The position numbers and the translations under genes were made by a program. A stretch of DNA of 18,654 nt from JADDRA01 sp051005375 (GTDB lineage Bacteria; Actinomycetota; Acidimicrobiia; Acidimicrobiales; CADCSY01), in contig JBPCJK010000038.1 in the NCBI GenBank assembly GCA_051005375.1, positions 1 to 18,654 of the forward strand, written 5' to 3'. Every line of letters begins with the position of its first letter. The stretch's first letter is position 1. The notes under the pieces were generated by a model. The model saw only the letters and a program-made list of their open reading frames with translations, searched no databases and had not been told where the DNA came from. Below, in pieces: positions 7,417 through 14,233 of this stretch.

Positions 7417-8249
7417 CGACCACCACCACGACACCGGGTTCAGCCGGGGCGGGTGACAGCGCCGTCAGCGAAGGCTCGGTCAGCGGCGTGCGCGTCTTCG
7501 CTTCGATCTTCTGGCGCGACCTCTTCGTGACCGGCGCCACGCTGCCGACGTTTCTGGCCAAGGTGGTGCTCCAGCCCTTCTTCTTCGTCTTCGTCTTCGG
7601 CAAGATCCTCACCAGTCTTGGCTTCGTCCAGGGCGACTTCGTCGACGTGCTCATCCCGGGGATCATCGCCCTCACCGTGTTCCTGACCGGTCTACAGTCC
7701 ATCGCCCTGCCCCTGGTCATCGAGTTCGGCTGGACCAAGGAGATCGAGGACCGCCTCCTCGCCCCCCTGTCCACCACCATGGTGGCCGTGGAGAAGGTGG
7801 CCTTCGCCACCCTCCAAGCCCTCATCGCCGGTGCGCTCATGTTCCCGATCTCCTTGCTGGTGATCGGGAGGCTGCCCATCCACGCCGAGCGTTCGGTCCA
7901 GCTCGTCGCCTTTTTGGTCCTGGCCGCCGTCGTCGGGTCTGCCACCGGACTGGTGCTGGGGACCGTGGTGGACGTCCGTCGGATCAACATCGTCTTCTCC
8001 CTGGTCCTGACCCCGTTGCTGTTCACCGGTTGCAGCCAGTACCCATGGCCGAGCCTCGGTGGTCTGGCCTGGTTCCAGGTCCTCACCCTGGTCAACCCGC
8101 TCACCTACGCCAGCGAGGGGATGCGCTCGGCCATGGTCCCCCAGGTCCCGCACATGTCCACTGCCATCGCTGCGGCTGCCCTGTTGGGCATCACCGTGGT
8201 GGCCCTGGCCGGCGGCATCGCCGGCTTCCGCCATCGCGCCGTCGATTGA
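7413..8249 (+). CDS. ABC-2 type exporter, permease protein
   Basis: A 278-residue integral membrane partner of the preceding ATPase. After a Thr/Gly/Ser-rich cytoplasmic N-terminus of about 25 residues come FWRDLFVTGATLPTFLAKVVLQPFFFVFVFGKIL and about six hydrophobic segments. The ABC-2 family signature region is VNPLTYASEGMRSAMVPQ near residues 228-245. EFGWTKEIEDRLLAPL (about residues 103-118) matches the conserved loop seen in DrrB/NodJ-like permeases. The ATG overlaps the ATPase stop codon, so synthesis is coupled. A strong hairpin at 8410-8446 lies beyond its stop. The exported substrate cannot be read from sequence. Confidence 0.9.
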   Translation: MTTTTTTPGSAGAGDSAVSEGSVSGVRVFASIFWRDLFVTGATLPTFLAKVVLQPFFFVFVFGKILTSLGFVQGDFVDVLIPGIIALTVFLTGLQSIALPLVIEFGWTKEIEDRLLAPLSTTMVAVEKVAFATLQALIAGALMFPISLLVIGRLPIHAERSVQLVAFLVLAAVVGSATGLVLGTVVDVRRINIVFSLVLTPLLFTGCSQYPWPSLGGLAWFQVLTLVNPLTYASEGMRSAMVPQVPHMSTAIAAAALLGITVVALAGGIAGFRHRAVD

Positions 8250-8291
8250 CGAGGTGACGGAGGGACGTCCCCGGCACGGCCGCCGGCAACG

Positions 8292-8338
8292 GGGTCGACC
8301 TGGTCAGAGGCGGTCCGTTCGGCGGTCGACCCGGTCAG
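8292..8338. repeat. Short direct/inverted repeat containing GGTCGACC
   Basis: Two copies of a 15-base element (8293-8307 and 8324-8338, 14 of 15 identical). Each starts with GGTCGACC-like sequence, whose core GTCGAC is itself palindromic; GGGTCGACC (8292-8300) and GGTCGACCC (8324-8332) therefore also form an inverted repeat. It lies downstream of the permease gene. Function unknown. Confidence 0.4.
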
Positions 8339-8409
8339 CTCGGCGGCAGCGCACAAGCTTTGAGCTCGCTGCTGAAGGTCAACGAGCCCTCGGACACGAG
8401 CGCTCATCG

Positions 8410-8446
8410 CGACGAGACCCCCGGCGCCAGGCCGGGGGTCTCGTCG
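8410..8446. terminator. Strong bidirectional terminator-like hairpin
   Basis: A perfect 16-bp stem: positions 8410-8425 pair with 8431-8446 around a 5-base loop (GCCAG). It sits between the stop of the ABC permease gene (plus) and the stop of the Gly/Ser-rich protein gene (minus), where a bidirectional terminator is expected. There is no U-run on either side, as is common in high-GC actinobacteria. Confidence 0.8.
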
Positions 8447-8464
8447 GTCGAGGAGGGTGGTGTG

Positions 8465-9304
<840 letters not shown>

Positions 9305-9310
9305 GTCTGA

Positions 9311-9316
9311 TCCTTT
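9311..9316 (-). promoter_or_regulatory. Ribosome binding site of the Gly/Ser-rich protein gene
   Basis: AAAGGA on the minus strand with a 6-base spacing to the ATG at 9304. It directly abuts the closing stem of the structured leader, so folding of that leader could control access to it. Confidence 0.6.
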
Positions 9317-9400
9317 CCACTTCGGTAGTCCGGCCGCCTACGCTTTGCAGGCCCGGTGACGTTGCTCGCTGCTGTCACCAGCAGGTCGCCTTTTCGGTGG
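9317..9400 (-). promoter_or_regulatory. Structured 5' leader, candidate cyclic-di-GMP-I (GEMM-like) riboswitch
   Basis: Read on the minus strand, CCAC (9400-9397) can pair with GTGG (9320-9317) to close the element next to the ribosome binding site. Inside, GGCGAC (9390-9385) pairs with GTCACC (9360-9355) with one mismatch. This encloses a perfect CTGCTG-GTGA-CAGCAG hairpin with a GNRA tetraloop (9384-9369). GGGCCT (9354-9349) then leads to TAGGCGGCCGGACTACCG (9340-9323), which strongly resembles the 3' segment of class I cyclic-di-GMP riboswitches (TAGG..GC.GG..TACCG). The canonical GACGCAAAGCC segment is not present in standard form, so this may be a divergent member or another structured RNA. 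The motif comparison is from memory. Confidence 0.45.
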
Positions 9401-9401
9401 T

Positions 9402-9417
9402 CACGCCATGCGGCGTG
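9402..9417 (-). other. Small hairpin upstream of the structured leader
   Basis: CACGCC (9402-9407) and GGCGTG (9412-9417) form a perfect 6-bp stem around a 4-base loop. On the minus strand it would lie at the 5' end of the leader RNA if transcription starts near the TAGCCT at 9425-9430. Role unknown. Confidence 0.35.
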
Positions 9418-9424
9418 GCAACTG

Positions 9425-9430
9425 AGGCTA
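9425..9430 (-). promoter_or_regulatory. Candidate -10 (TAGCCT) for the Gly/Ser-rich protein transcript
   Basis: TAGCCT on the minus strand. Initiation about 7 bases downstream would give a leader of about 115 bases that includes the whole structured element. No convincing -35 was seen. Confidence 0.3.
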
Positions 9431-9508
9431 AGTGTGGAGGGCCGATGCCTAACCCCGGGCAAAGTCGCACATAAGTCTTGGAACGGATTGCAGGAAACGT
9501 CGGGCGGT

Positions 9509-9514
9509 TAGCGT
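9509..9514 (+). promoter_or_regulatory. Candidate -10 (TAGCGT) for two-component operon, leaderless
   Basis: TAGCGT lies 7 bases before the GTG at 9522 with no ribosome binding site in between. Transcription would begin at or next to the start codon, leaving the structured leader on the other strand outside this transcript. Confidence 0.5.
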
Positions 9515-9521
9515 CCAGCGT

Positions 9522-10208
9522 GTGACGACCGTCGCCGTGGTTGAGGACGACACCGACATCCTGGCCGCCGTCACCCGAGGGTTGACCGAGCGTGGGCACG
9601 TGGTGTTGGGAGCTTCCACCGGACTGGGCGCCTTGGGCCAGATCGTGGACCAGGGCCCCGACGTGGTCGTCCTCGACCTCGGCCTGCCCGACATCGACGG
9701 CCTCGAGCTGCTGCGGATGCTGCGGGCGGTGACCAACGTCCCGGTGATCGTGGCCACCGCCCGCGACGACGAGGGGGCGATCATCCACACCCTCGACGCC
9801 GGCGCTGACGAGTACGTGGTCAAGCCGTACTCGGCCGAGCAGCTCGAGGCTCGCATTCGGGCGGTGCTCCGCCGGATCAGGGCAGACGACGTGGAGGAGC
9901 CGATGCGCATCGGTGGCTTGACCATGGACAGCCGCAGCCGGGTCGCCACCGTGGACGGACAGCTCATGGACTTGAGCCGAAAGGAGTTCGACCTGCTCTG
10001 GCACCTGGCCGCCCGACGAGGAGAGGTCGTGTCCAAGCGGGAGCTCCTGGCCGCGGTGTGGCGCCAGCCCTATGGCGGTCCTGAGAAGACCGTCGACGTC
10101 CACCTGTCGTGGTTGCGCACCAAGCTTGGTGAGTCGGCGAGGGCGCCTCGCTACCTGCGCAGCGTGCGAGGCGTGGGCGTGATGCTGATCGACCCCGCCG
10201 CTCCGTGA
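9522..10208 (+). CDS. Response regulator, OmpR/PhoB family
   Basis: A 228-residue two-component response regulator that binds DNA when phosphorylated. The receiver domain (1-115) has the acidic pair Asp9/Asp10, phospho-acceptor Asp52 in VVLDLGLPDIDG, Thr79 and Lys101 in YVVKPY. The C-terminal winged helix (about 130-223) contains LSRKEFDLLWHLAARRGEVVSKRELLAAVW, KTVDVHLSWLRTKLGE and YLRSVRGVGVML, all classic for the OmpR class. The start is GTG with TAGCGT 7 bases upstream. The stop overlaps the kinase GTG by 4 bases, so it is cotranscribed with its likely cognate kinase. Targets unknown; the divergently placed secreted-protein gene and the convergent anchored protein are candidates by position only. 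Confidence 0.95.
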   Translation: MTTVAVVEDDTDILAAVTRGLTERGHVVLGASTGLGALGQIVDQGPDVVVLDLGLPDIDGLELLRMLRAVTNVPVIVATARDDEGAIIHTLDAGADEYVVKPYSAEQLEARIRAVLRRIRADDVEEPMRIGGLTMDSRSRVATVDGQLMDLSRKEFDLLWHLAARRGEVVSKRELLAAVWRQPYGGPEKTVDVHLSWLRTKLGESARAPRYLRSVRGVGVMLIDPAAP

Positions 10209-11515
10209 GAGCTCGCCTGGCGCTCACGGCGGCGGCGGTGACGACCATGATCGTGTTGGCCTTTTGCATCCCCCTCGGCCGCCTCATCCAGGTGGTTGCC
10301 GTCAACCGAGCGCTTGACGCGGCCAAGCTCGAGTCCCGGTCGCTGGCCGGCGCCGTCAGCGCCGTGCCCGGACAGCTGCCCACCATCACCCAACTGGTGG
10401 AGCAAGCCAACGCCGGCAGCTCCCGGCCCATCACCTTGTACCTGCCCGACGGCACGGTGCTCGGGCCGCCTGTGCCCGTCGATGCCGAGGTCGAGTTGGC
10501 CCGCAAGGGCCGCTCCTTCACCGCTGCCGGGCCTGACGGCGGCCGGGACATCCTCGTCGGGATCGTGGGATCCGACCCCGGGGCCACGGCCGTGGTGCGG
10601 GTCCGGGTCGCCGCCTCGCTGTTGAACCGCGGCGTCCAGCGCGCATGGGCCATCCTCGTCGCCGTCGGCGCCATGGTGGTGGTGGTCGCCGTTGGGCTCG
10701 CCGACCGCCTGGCCCTGTCCATCGTCCAACCCATGAGCGAGCTGTACCTGGTGACCCGCCGGCTCCAGCGGGGTGATCTGGACGCTCGGGTCTCGCCCGC
10801 CGGCCCCCCCGAGGTGGCGGAGGTGGGGCTCGCCGTCAACGGGCTGGCCGATCGCATCGGCGATCTCCTGGCCGCCGAGCGAGAGGGGGCCGCCGACCTG
10901 TCGCACCAGCTGCGAACCCCCCTCACCGCCCTTCGCCTGGACGCCGAGGGGCTGGCGTCGGCCGAAGATCGGCTGCGCCTGGCCAAGGACGTCGACCGCC
11001 TGGAGGAGGTGGTCACCCAGGTCATCCAGGAGTCCCGGAGGAGCTCTCGCCGCCAGCGAAGGGCCGACCGTCACGAGGCCTGCGACCTCGGCCAGGTGGT
11101 CCGCCACCGGCTGGCCTTCTGGTCGATCCTGGCCACCGGCCAGGGCCGTGAGCTCACGGTGCACGTACCCAGCGGTCCGCAACCGACCGGCGTGTCGCAG
11201 GGAGCGCTGGAGGTTTGCCTGGACGCCCTGGTCAACAACGTGCTGGCTCACACCCCCGGCGGCTCGTCCTTCTCGGTCGAGGTCGTCGCCGGATCGGACC
11301 GCAGGTGGGTGCTGGTCGTCGAGGATGCCGGCCCCGGTCTCCCAGGGCGCGTGCTCCCCACACGGGGGACGAGCGGCGGGTCCGGCACCGGCCTGGGTCT
11401 GGACATCGTGCGCCGCACGGCGGAGGCTTCCGGCGGCCGGCTTTCGGCCGGGCGCTCGCCCAAGGGTGGAGCTCGGATCGAGGTTTCCTTCGGACCGCCG
11501 CCCGAGCGCTCCTGA
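10205..11515 (+). CDS. Sensor histidine kinase
   Basis: A 436-residue membrane sensor kinase, partner of the preceding regulator. A transmembrane segment lies at about 5-30. An extracytoplasmic sensor region follows (about 31-145). A second transmembrane segment (about 150-170) is followed by a HAMP domain (LSIVQPMSELYLVTRRLQRGDLDARV). The phosphorylated His234 is in the H-box DLSHQLRTPLTALRLD. The catalytic domain has the N-box DALVNNVLAHTP, G1 EDAGPGLPGR and G2 GGSGTGLGLDIVRR. The length is normal. The GTG start overlaps the regulator stop (GTGA). The signal sensed cannot be read. The end converges with the gene at 11536, separated by a hairpin. Confidence 0.93.
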   Translation: MRARLALTAAAVTTMIVLAFCIPLGRLIQVVAVNRALDAAKLESRSLAGAVSAVPGQLPTITQLVEQANAGSSRPITLYLPDGTVLGPPVPVDAEVELARKGRSFTAAGPDGGRDILVGIVGSDPGATAVVRVRVAASLLNRGVQRAWAILVAVGAMVVVVAVGLADRLALSIVQPMSELYLVTRRLQRGDLDARVSPAGPPEVAEVGLAVNGLADRIGDLLAAEREGAADLSHQLRTPLTALRLDAEGLASAEDRLRLAKDVDRLEEVVTQVIQESRRSSRRQRRADRHEACDLGQVVRHRLAFWSILATGQGRELTVHVPSGPQPTGVSQGALEVCLDALVNNVLAHTPGGSSFSVEVVAGSDRRWVLVVEDAGPGLPGRVLPTRGTSGGSGTGLGLDIVRRTAEASGGRLSAGRSPKGGARIEVSFGPPPERS

Positions 11516-11543
11516 TCGAGCGGTCGCCTTCGGCGTCAGGAGC
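11508..11543. terminator. Bidirectional hairpin built from both convergent stop codons
   Basis: GCTCCTGA (11508-11515) pairs with TCAGGAGC (11536-11543), an 8-bp perfect stem in which the kinase TGA and the opposing gene's stop codon are base-paired. An inner CGCC-TTC-GGCG hairpin lies at 11525-11535. It is well placed to end transcription from both sides. No T-run. Confidence 0.55.
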
Positions 11544-12201
11544 CAGGCGGCTGCCTGGGCGGGGGGCCCTGGTCGTAGTACCGGATCGGTTGGCCGAAGC
11601 ACACCGCCTTGACCGACACCTCCTCGCCCGGCCCGACAAAGCGGACGTCGACGTTCGCCGGCCCGCCCGCCACCACATCGACGGCGTAGCCGTTGCGCGG
11701 GATGGCGGAGACCAGGTCGATGAAGATGCCGCTGCAGGCAACCCTGACCACACCACCGGTGGTCGAGTAGGTGGCGGTGGGGCGCGACGGCGGTTGCGTC
11801 GTCGGCGGGCTGCCCGGCTCGGCGTCGGGGAGCGGCGCCGGAGGGACGGTCGCGGGCGTGGGTGAGGGCGAGAACGGCGCAACCGTGACCGCCGGCGTCG
11901 GGGTCCGGGAGGGAGGCGCTGGCGGCATCGGCGCGTTTGCGCCCCCGGGCGCCGGACCTCGATCGCCAGCCGGAACCGTCGCCGTGGGGAGGTCCGGCGC
12001 CGGGGCGGTGGTGGTCGGCGTCGTCGTGGGGCCTGACAGAGCCGACTCCAGGTCGCTCACCACCTCGTGGTGGGCGAGGACCGAGGGAGGGCGATCGGTC
12101 ACGTCGGCGGCGACGACCGACGTTGCCGTCCAGATCATGGCCGTCGACCCCACCGTGGCCGCCGCCCACAGCCCAGTGGCGAACAACCGGGGCAGCCGCA
12201 T
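11536..12201 (-). CDS. Membrane-anchored Pro/Thr-rich protein, unknown function
   Basis: A 221-residue protein that I do not recognise. Residues 1-35 contain an N-terminal hydrophobic segment (LFATGLWAAATVGSTAMIWTATSVVAA), a signal peptide or anchor. About residues 60-145 are a Pro/Thr/Ala-rich, disordered linker, as in proteins that cross the cell wall. The C-terminal 65 residues form a compact-looking domain with two cysteines (VRVACSGIFIDLVSAIPRNGYAVDVV... and VSVKAVCFGQPIRYYD), which may form a disulfide outside the cell. The start is unclear: the ATG at 12201 places the hydrophobic segment near the N-terminus, while an in-frame TTG at 12270 would add 23 residues. It converges on the two-component genes, so it may be a sensed or regulated surface protein; that is inference from position. 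Confidence 0.65.
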   Translation of the reverse strand: MRLPRLFATGLWAAATVGSTAMIWTATSVVAADVTDRPPSVLAHHEVVSDLESALSGPTTTPTTTAPAPDLPTATVPAGDRGPAPGGANAPMPPAPPSRTPTPAVTVAPFSPSPTPATVPPAPLPDAEPGSPPTTQPPSRPTATYSTTGGVVRVACSGIFIDLVSAIPRNGYAVDVVAGGPANVDVRFVGPGEEVSVKAVCFGQPIRYYDQGPPPRQPPGS

Positions 12202-12288
12202 CCTCGAAGGATGCCCGCTCAGCGCCCTCTCCAGGGATAAGGGGCTCCTAAGTTCGCCATACCGACCCAACTCCCGACCAACACCGGT

Positions 12289-12331
12289 CTTTCGTCGCTC
12301 ACCGGCACCTGGTGCGTGTCACCGACGAAAG
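12289..12331 (-). terminator. Terminator-like inverted repeat after the desaturase gene
   Basis: CTTTCGTCG (12289-12297) pairs with CGACGAAAG (12323-12331), 9 bp. Between them a second self-complementary element, GCAC-CTG-GTGC, can form an inner stem. It begins 12 bases downstream of the desaturase stop (12344, minus) and before the next minus-strand gene. No U-run; it could be a terminator or an operator. Confidence 0.45.
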
Positions 12332-12343
12332 AACGCCGTGGGG

Positions 12344-13303
12344 CTACACCAGGGCGGGGTCCCGGGTGCCGGTGGCGGCAGCGACGTCGGCGGCGTCGGC
12401 GACATCGAGCCGGGTCTGGCGCCGTCCGGCGATGCGCCGGGCAGCCTTGCCCACCCGGGTGATGTAGTCGATGACTCGGGTACGGGCCTGTTCGGCCTCG
12501 GGGCTCAGGCCCTCCAGCGACTCGAGGCGCCAGTGGCCGAGCACGACGGGCTTGAGGATGCGGTCGTGGTGGTTGGCGAAGTCGTAGATGCCGGCATGGG
12601 CGATGGCCTTGGCGTGGGCGGCGAAGTTCGGGATGGCGGTCCCTGGCATCTCGAAGCCCCGCACCTGGCGGTCGATGGCCAGGACCACCGACGACGGGTC
12701 GAGCTCGAGCACGGCGCTGGTGGCGTCACGGTAGAAGACGTGGTGGAGGTTCTCGTCGCCGGCGACCCGGGCCATGACGTCGCGGCCCCGGCGGTCGGCC
12801 AGAAGCCGTCCGGTGTTGCCATGGGAGATGCGGGTGGCCAGCTCCTGAAGGGTGACGTAGACTAGGCCGTCGACCACCGACTCGGGCTGGGGCACCTCGC
12901 CCGAGCTCACCTGGAACATGCGGCCCCGCTCCAGGGCGACGGGATCGACGCTGCGGGTAACGGTGAGGTAGTCGCGGATGACGATGGCGTGGCGGCCCTC
13001 TTCCGCCGTCCAGCGGTTGGACCAGGCGCCCCAGGCGTCGTCGATCCCGAAGAGCCCGTTGATGGTGCGAAAGTAGTGGGGCAGGTTGTCCTCTGTCAGG
13101 AGGTTGACGAACAAGGCGCTGCGCACCGCCTCGTCCATGGGGGCCTGCGCCGGGTCCCACTCCTCGTCGGCCTCGAAGTCGCGCCCCAGGCTCCAGGGCA
13201 CCAGCTCATGGGGAAACCACTCCTTGGCGTGGGCCAGATGCCGTTCGAGCAACTGCTCGGCAACAGGGGCCAGCTCGTGAAGGAGGTCAGTGTCGCGATC
13301 CAT
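12344..13303 (-). CDS. Acyl-ACP desaturase (soluble di-iron type)
   Basis: A 319-residue soluble fatty-acid desaturase of the stearoyl-ACP 9-desaturase/DesA family. It introduces a double bond into ACP-bound acyl chains using O2 and a di-iron centre. Iron-ligand motifs are visible: Glu71 in TEDNLPHYF, the first EExxH as Glu101-Glu102-His105 (AEEGRH), Glu154 in TLQELATRISHGN, and the second motif as Asp183-Glu184-His187 (GDENLHHVFY). The Asp in place of Glu in the second motif is usual for actinobacterial members as I recall. The ATG is preceded at 6 bases by TAGGAT, and a 20-bp perfect palindrome overlaps this hexamer, so repression by a dimeric regulator is likely. It would set membrane unsaturation. 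Confidence 0.92.
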   Translation of the reverse strand: MDRDTDLLHELAPVAEQLLERHLAHAKEWFPHELVPWSLGRDFEADEEWDPAQAPMDEAVRSALFVNLLTEDNLPHYFRTINGLFGIDDAWGAWSNRWTAEEGRHAIVIRDYLTVTRSVDPVALERGRMFQVSSGEVPQPESVVDGLVYVTLQELATRISHGNTGRLLADRRGRDVMARVAGDENLHHVFYRDATSAVLELDPSSVVLAIDRQVRGFEMPGTAIPNFAAHAKAIAHAGIYDFANHHDRILKPVVLGHWRLESLEGLSPEAEQARTRVIDYITRVGKAARRIAGRRQTRLDVADAADVAAATGTRDPALV

Positions 13304-13309
13304 GCCCGA

Positions 13310-13315
13310 ATCCTA
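13310..13315 (-). promoter_or_regulatory. Candidate -10 (TAGGAT) for desaturase gene, leaderless
   Basis: TAGGAT on the minus strand, 6 bases before the ATG at 13303. Four of its six bases lie inside the palindromic operator. Confidence 0.5.
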
Positions 13316-13331
13316 CCTACCGGTAGGTAGG
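13312..13331. promoter_or_regulatory. Perfect 20-bp palindrome, putative operator of desaturase gene
   Basis: CCTACCTACCGGTAGGTAGG is its own reverse complement over all 20 bases. It covers the -10 hexamer of the desaturase gene and includes the stop codon of the DNA glycosylase gene. The form, two TACC half-sites around CCGG, resembles operators of TetR-family fatty-acid and lipid regulators; no such regulator is encoded in this window. The regulator class is inference. Confidence 0.65.
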
Positions 13332-13972
13332 TCCGCCACCTCCAGGGCCCGCCAGCAGTACCACGACACCACCGATCGCCACGGCCGGAACCGCTCCCCC
13401 AACGCCTCCATGGCCACCACCAGCGGGACCTCGGCCAGGCCGTCCATCACGGCCAAGCCCCGGCGTACCCCGAGGTCGCCGGTGGGCCACACGTCGAGGC
13501 GGCCGAGCCGGAAGATGAGGAACATCTGCGCCGTCCACCGACCGACCCCCCGTACCTGCGACAGGCGGGTGACCACCTCCTCGTCGCCGAGGGTGTCCAA
13601 CTCCCCCAAGTCGAGCGCCCCGGTCGCCACCCGCTCGGACAGGTCGGCCAGCGCTCTCGCCTTGGCCCCCGACAACCCCGCGCTCCGGAGCGACCCCGGT
13701 TGGAGCGACTCCAGGGCGAGGACGGCGTCGGCGGTGAAGTCACCGTCGACCAGGGCCCGCACCCGGCCCCAGATCGCCCCCGCCGCCGCCCCCGCCAGCT
13801 GCTGGTAGACGATGGATGAGGCGATGGCCTCGAAGTGGCTCTCGATGGTGCCCCGGCGCGAGGCCAGCGTGCACGGACCGCACCCCAGGATGAGGGCGGC
13901 CAGCGGCGGGTGGCGCCGGGCCAATTCGGCCTCGGCGCTGGCCAGATCAAAGGTCGCCATCTCGAAATTCAC
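13313..13972 (-). CDS. DNA-3-methyladenine glycosylase II (AlkA-like, HhH-GPD)
   Basis: A 219-residue base-excision repair glycosylase that removes alkylated purines from DNA. The HhH-GPD fold is shown by HFEAIASSIVYQQLAGAAA (46-64), the helix-hairpin-helix LSQVRGVGRWTAQMF (137-151), and the catalytic Asp166 in VWPTGDLGVRRG. It lacks the N-terminal domain of E. coli AlkA, as is common for the short form. I chose the GTG at 13972 because AGGAG sits 6 bases upstream; an ATG 13 codons earlier and one 4 codons later are less well supported. Its last codons (LPTGR and stop) are written within the palindromic operator of the next gene. It is divergent from the small gene at 14021. Confidence 0.88.
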   Translation of the reverse strand: MNFEMATFDLASAEAELARRHPPLAALILGCGPCTLASRRGTIESHFEAIASSIVYQQLAGAAAGAIWGRVRALVDGDFTADAVLALESLQPGSLRSAGLSGAKARALADLSERVATGALDLGELDTLGDEEVVTRLSQVRGVGRWTAQMFLIFRLGRLDVWPTGDLGVRRGLAVMDGLAEVPLVVAMEALGERFRPWRSVVSWYCWRALEVADLPTGR

Positions 13973-13978
13973 AGGGTT

Positions 13979-13983
13979 CTCCT
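13979..13983 (-). promoter_or_regulatory. Shine-Dalgarno site deciding the glycosylase start
   Basis: AGGAG on the minus strand, spaced 6 bases from the GTG at 13972. It is one of the few clear Shine-Dalgarno sites in this window. Confidence 0.6.
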
Positions 13984-14020
13984 CTGGATGCCCCCAGGCA
14001 ATGGGGTCCATGATGCCGGG

Positions 14021-14224
14021 GTGGGCTACGAGGTGACGATCAACGACGGGGCCAGCGAGGTGGTGGTGGGAGCCGACACCTACCAGTTGGAGGGGCCGCT
14101 GACCACGTTTTTCAGCACCGACGCCGGCCGTCGGGTGGTCGACTGCTGGAGCGTGCGCCTGGCCAGCTTCCGGACCGCCGACGTGGTCCGCATCCGCAAG
14201 CTCGACGGCCGACGAGCTGCGTGA
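14021..14224 (+). CDS. Small hypothetical protein, 67 residues
   Basis: A short soluble protein starting GYEVTINDGASEVVVGADTY, followed by EGPLTTFFSTDAGRRVVDCWSVRLASFRTADVVRIRKLD. It reads like a compact beta-rich domain with regular alternation and no low complexity, unlike shadow frames. I do not recognise a named family. The frame is open further upstream, antisense to the glycosylase. GTG at 14021 or GTG at 14033 are the likely starts, and neither has a clear ribosome binding site. It converges on the ArfB gene, ending 9 bases from its stop. Real on balance, by composition; function unknown. Confidence 0.55.
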   Translation: MGYEVTINDGASEVVVGADTYQLEGPLTTFFSTDAGRRVVDCWSVRLASFRTADVVRIRKLDGRRAA

Positions 14225-14233
14225 GCCGGGCGT

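Noticed and set aside
10151..12169. 672-codon open frame on the minus strand
   Set aside because: Antisense to the histidine kinase and a shifted frame of the anchored protein; both of those have better evidence.
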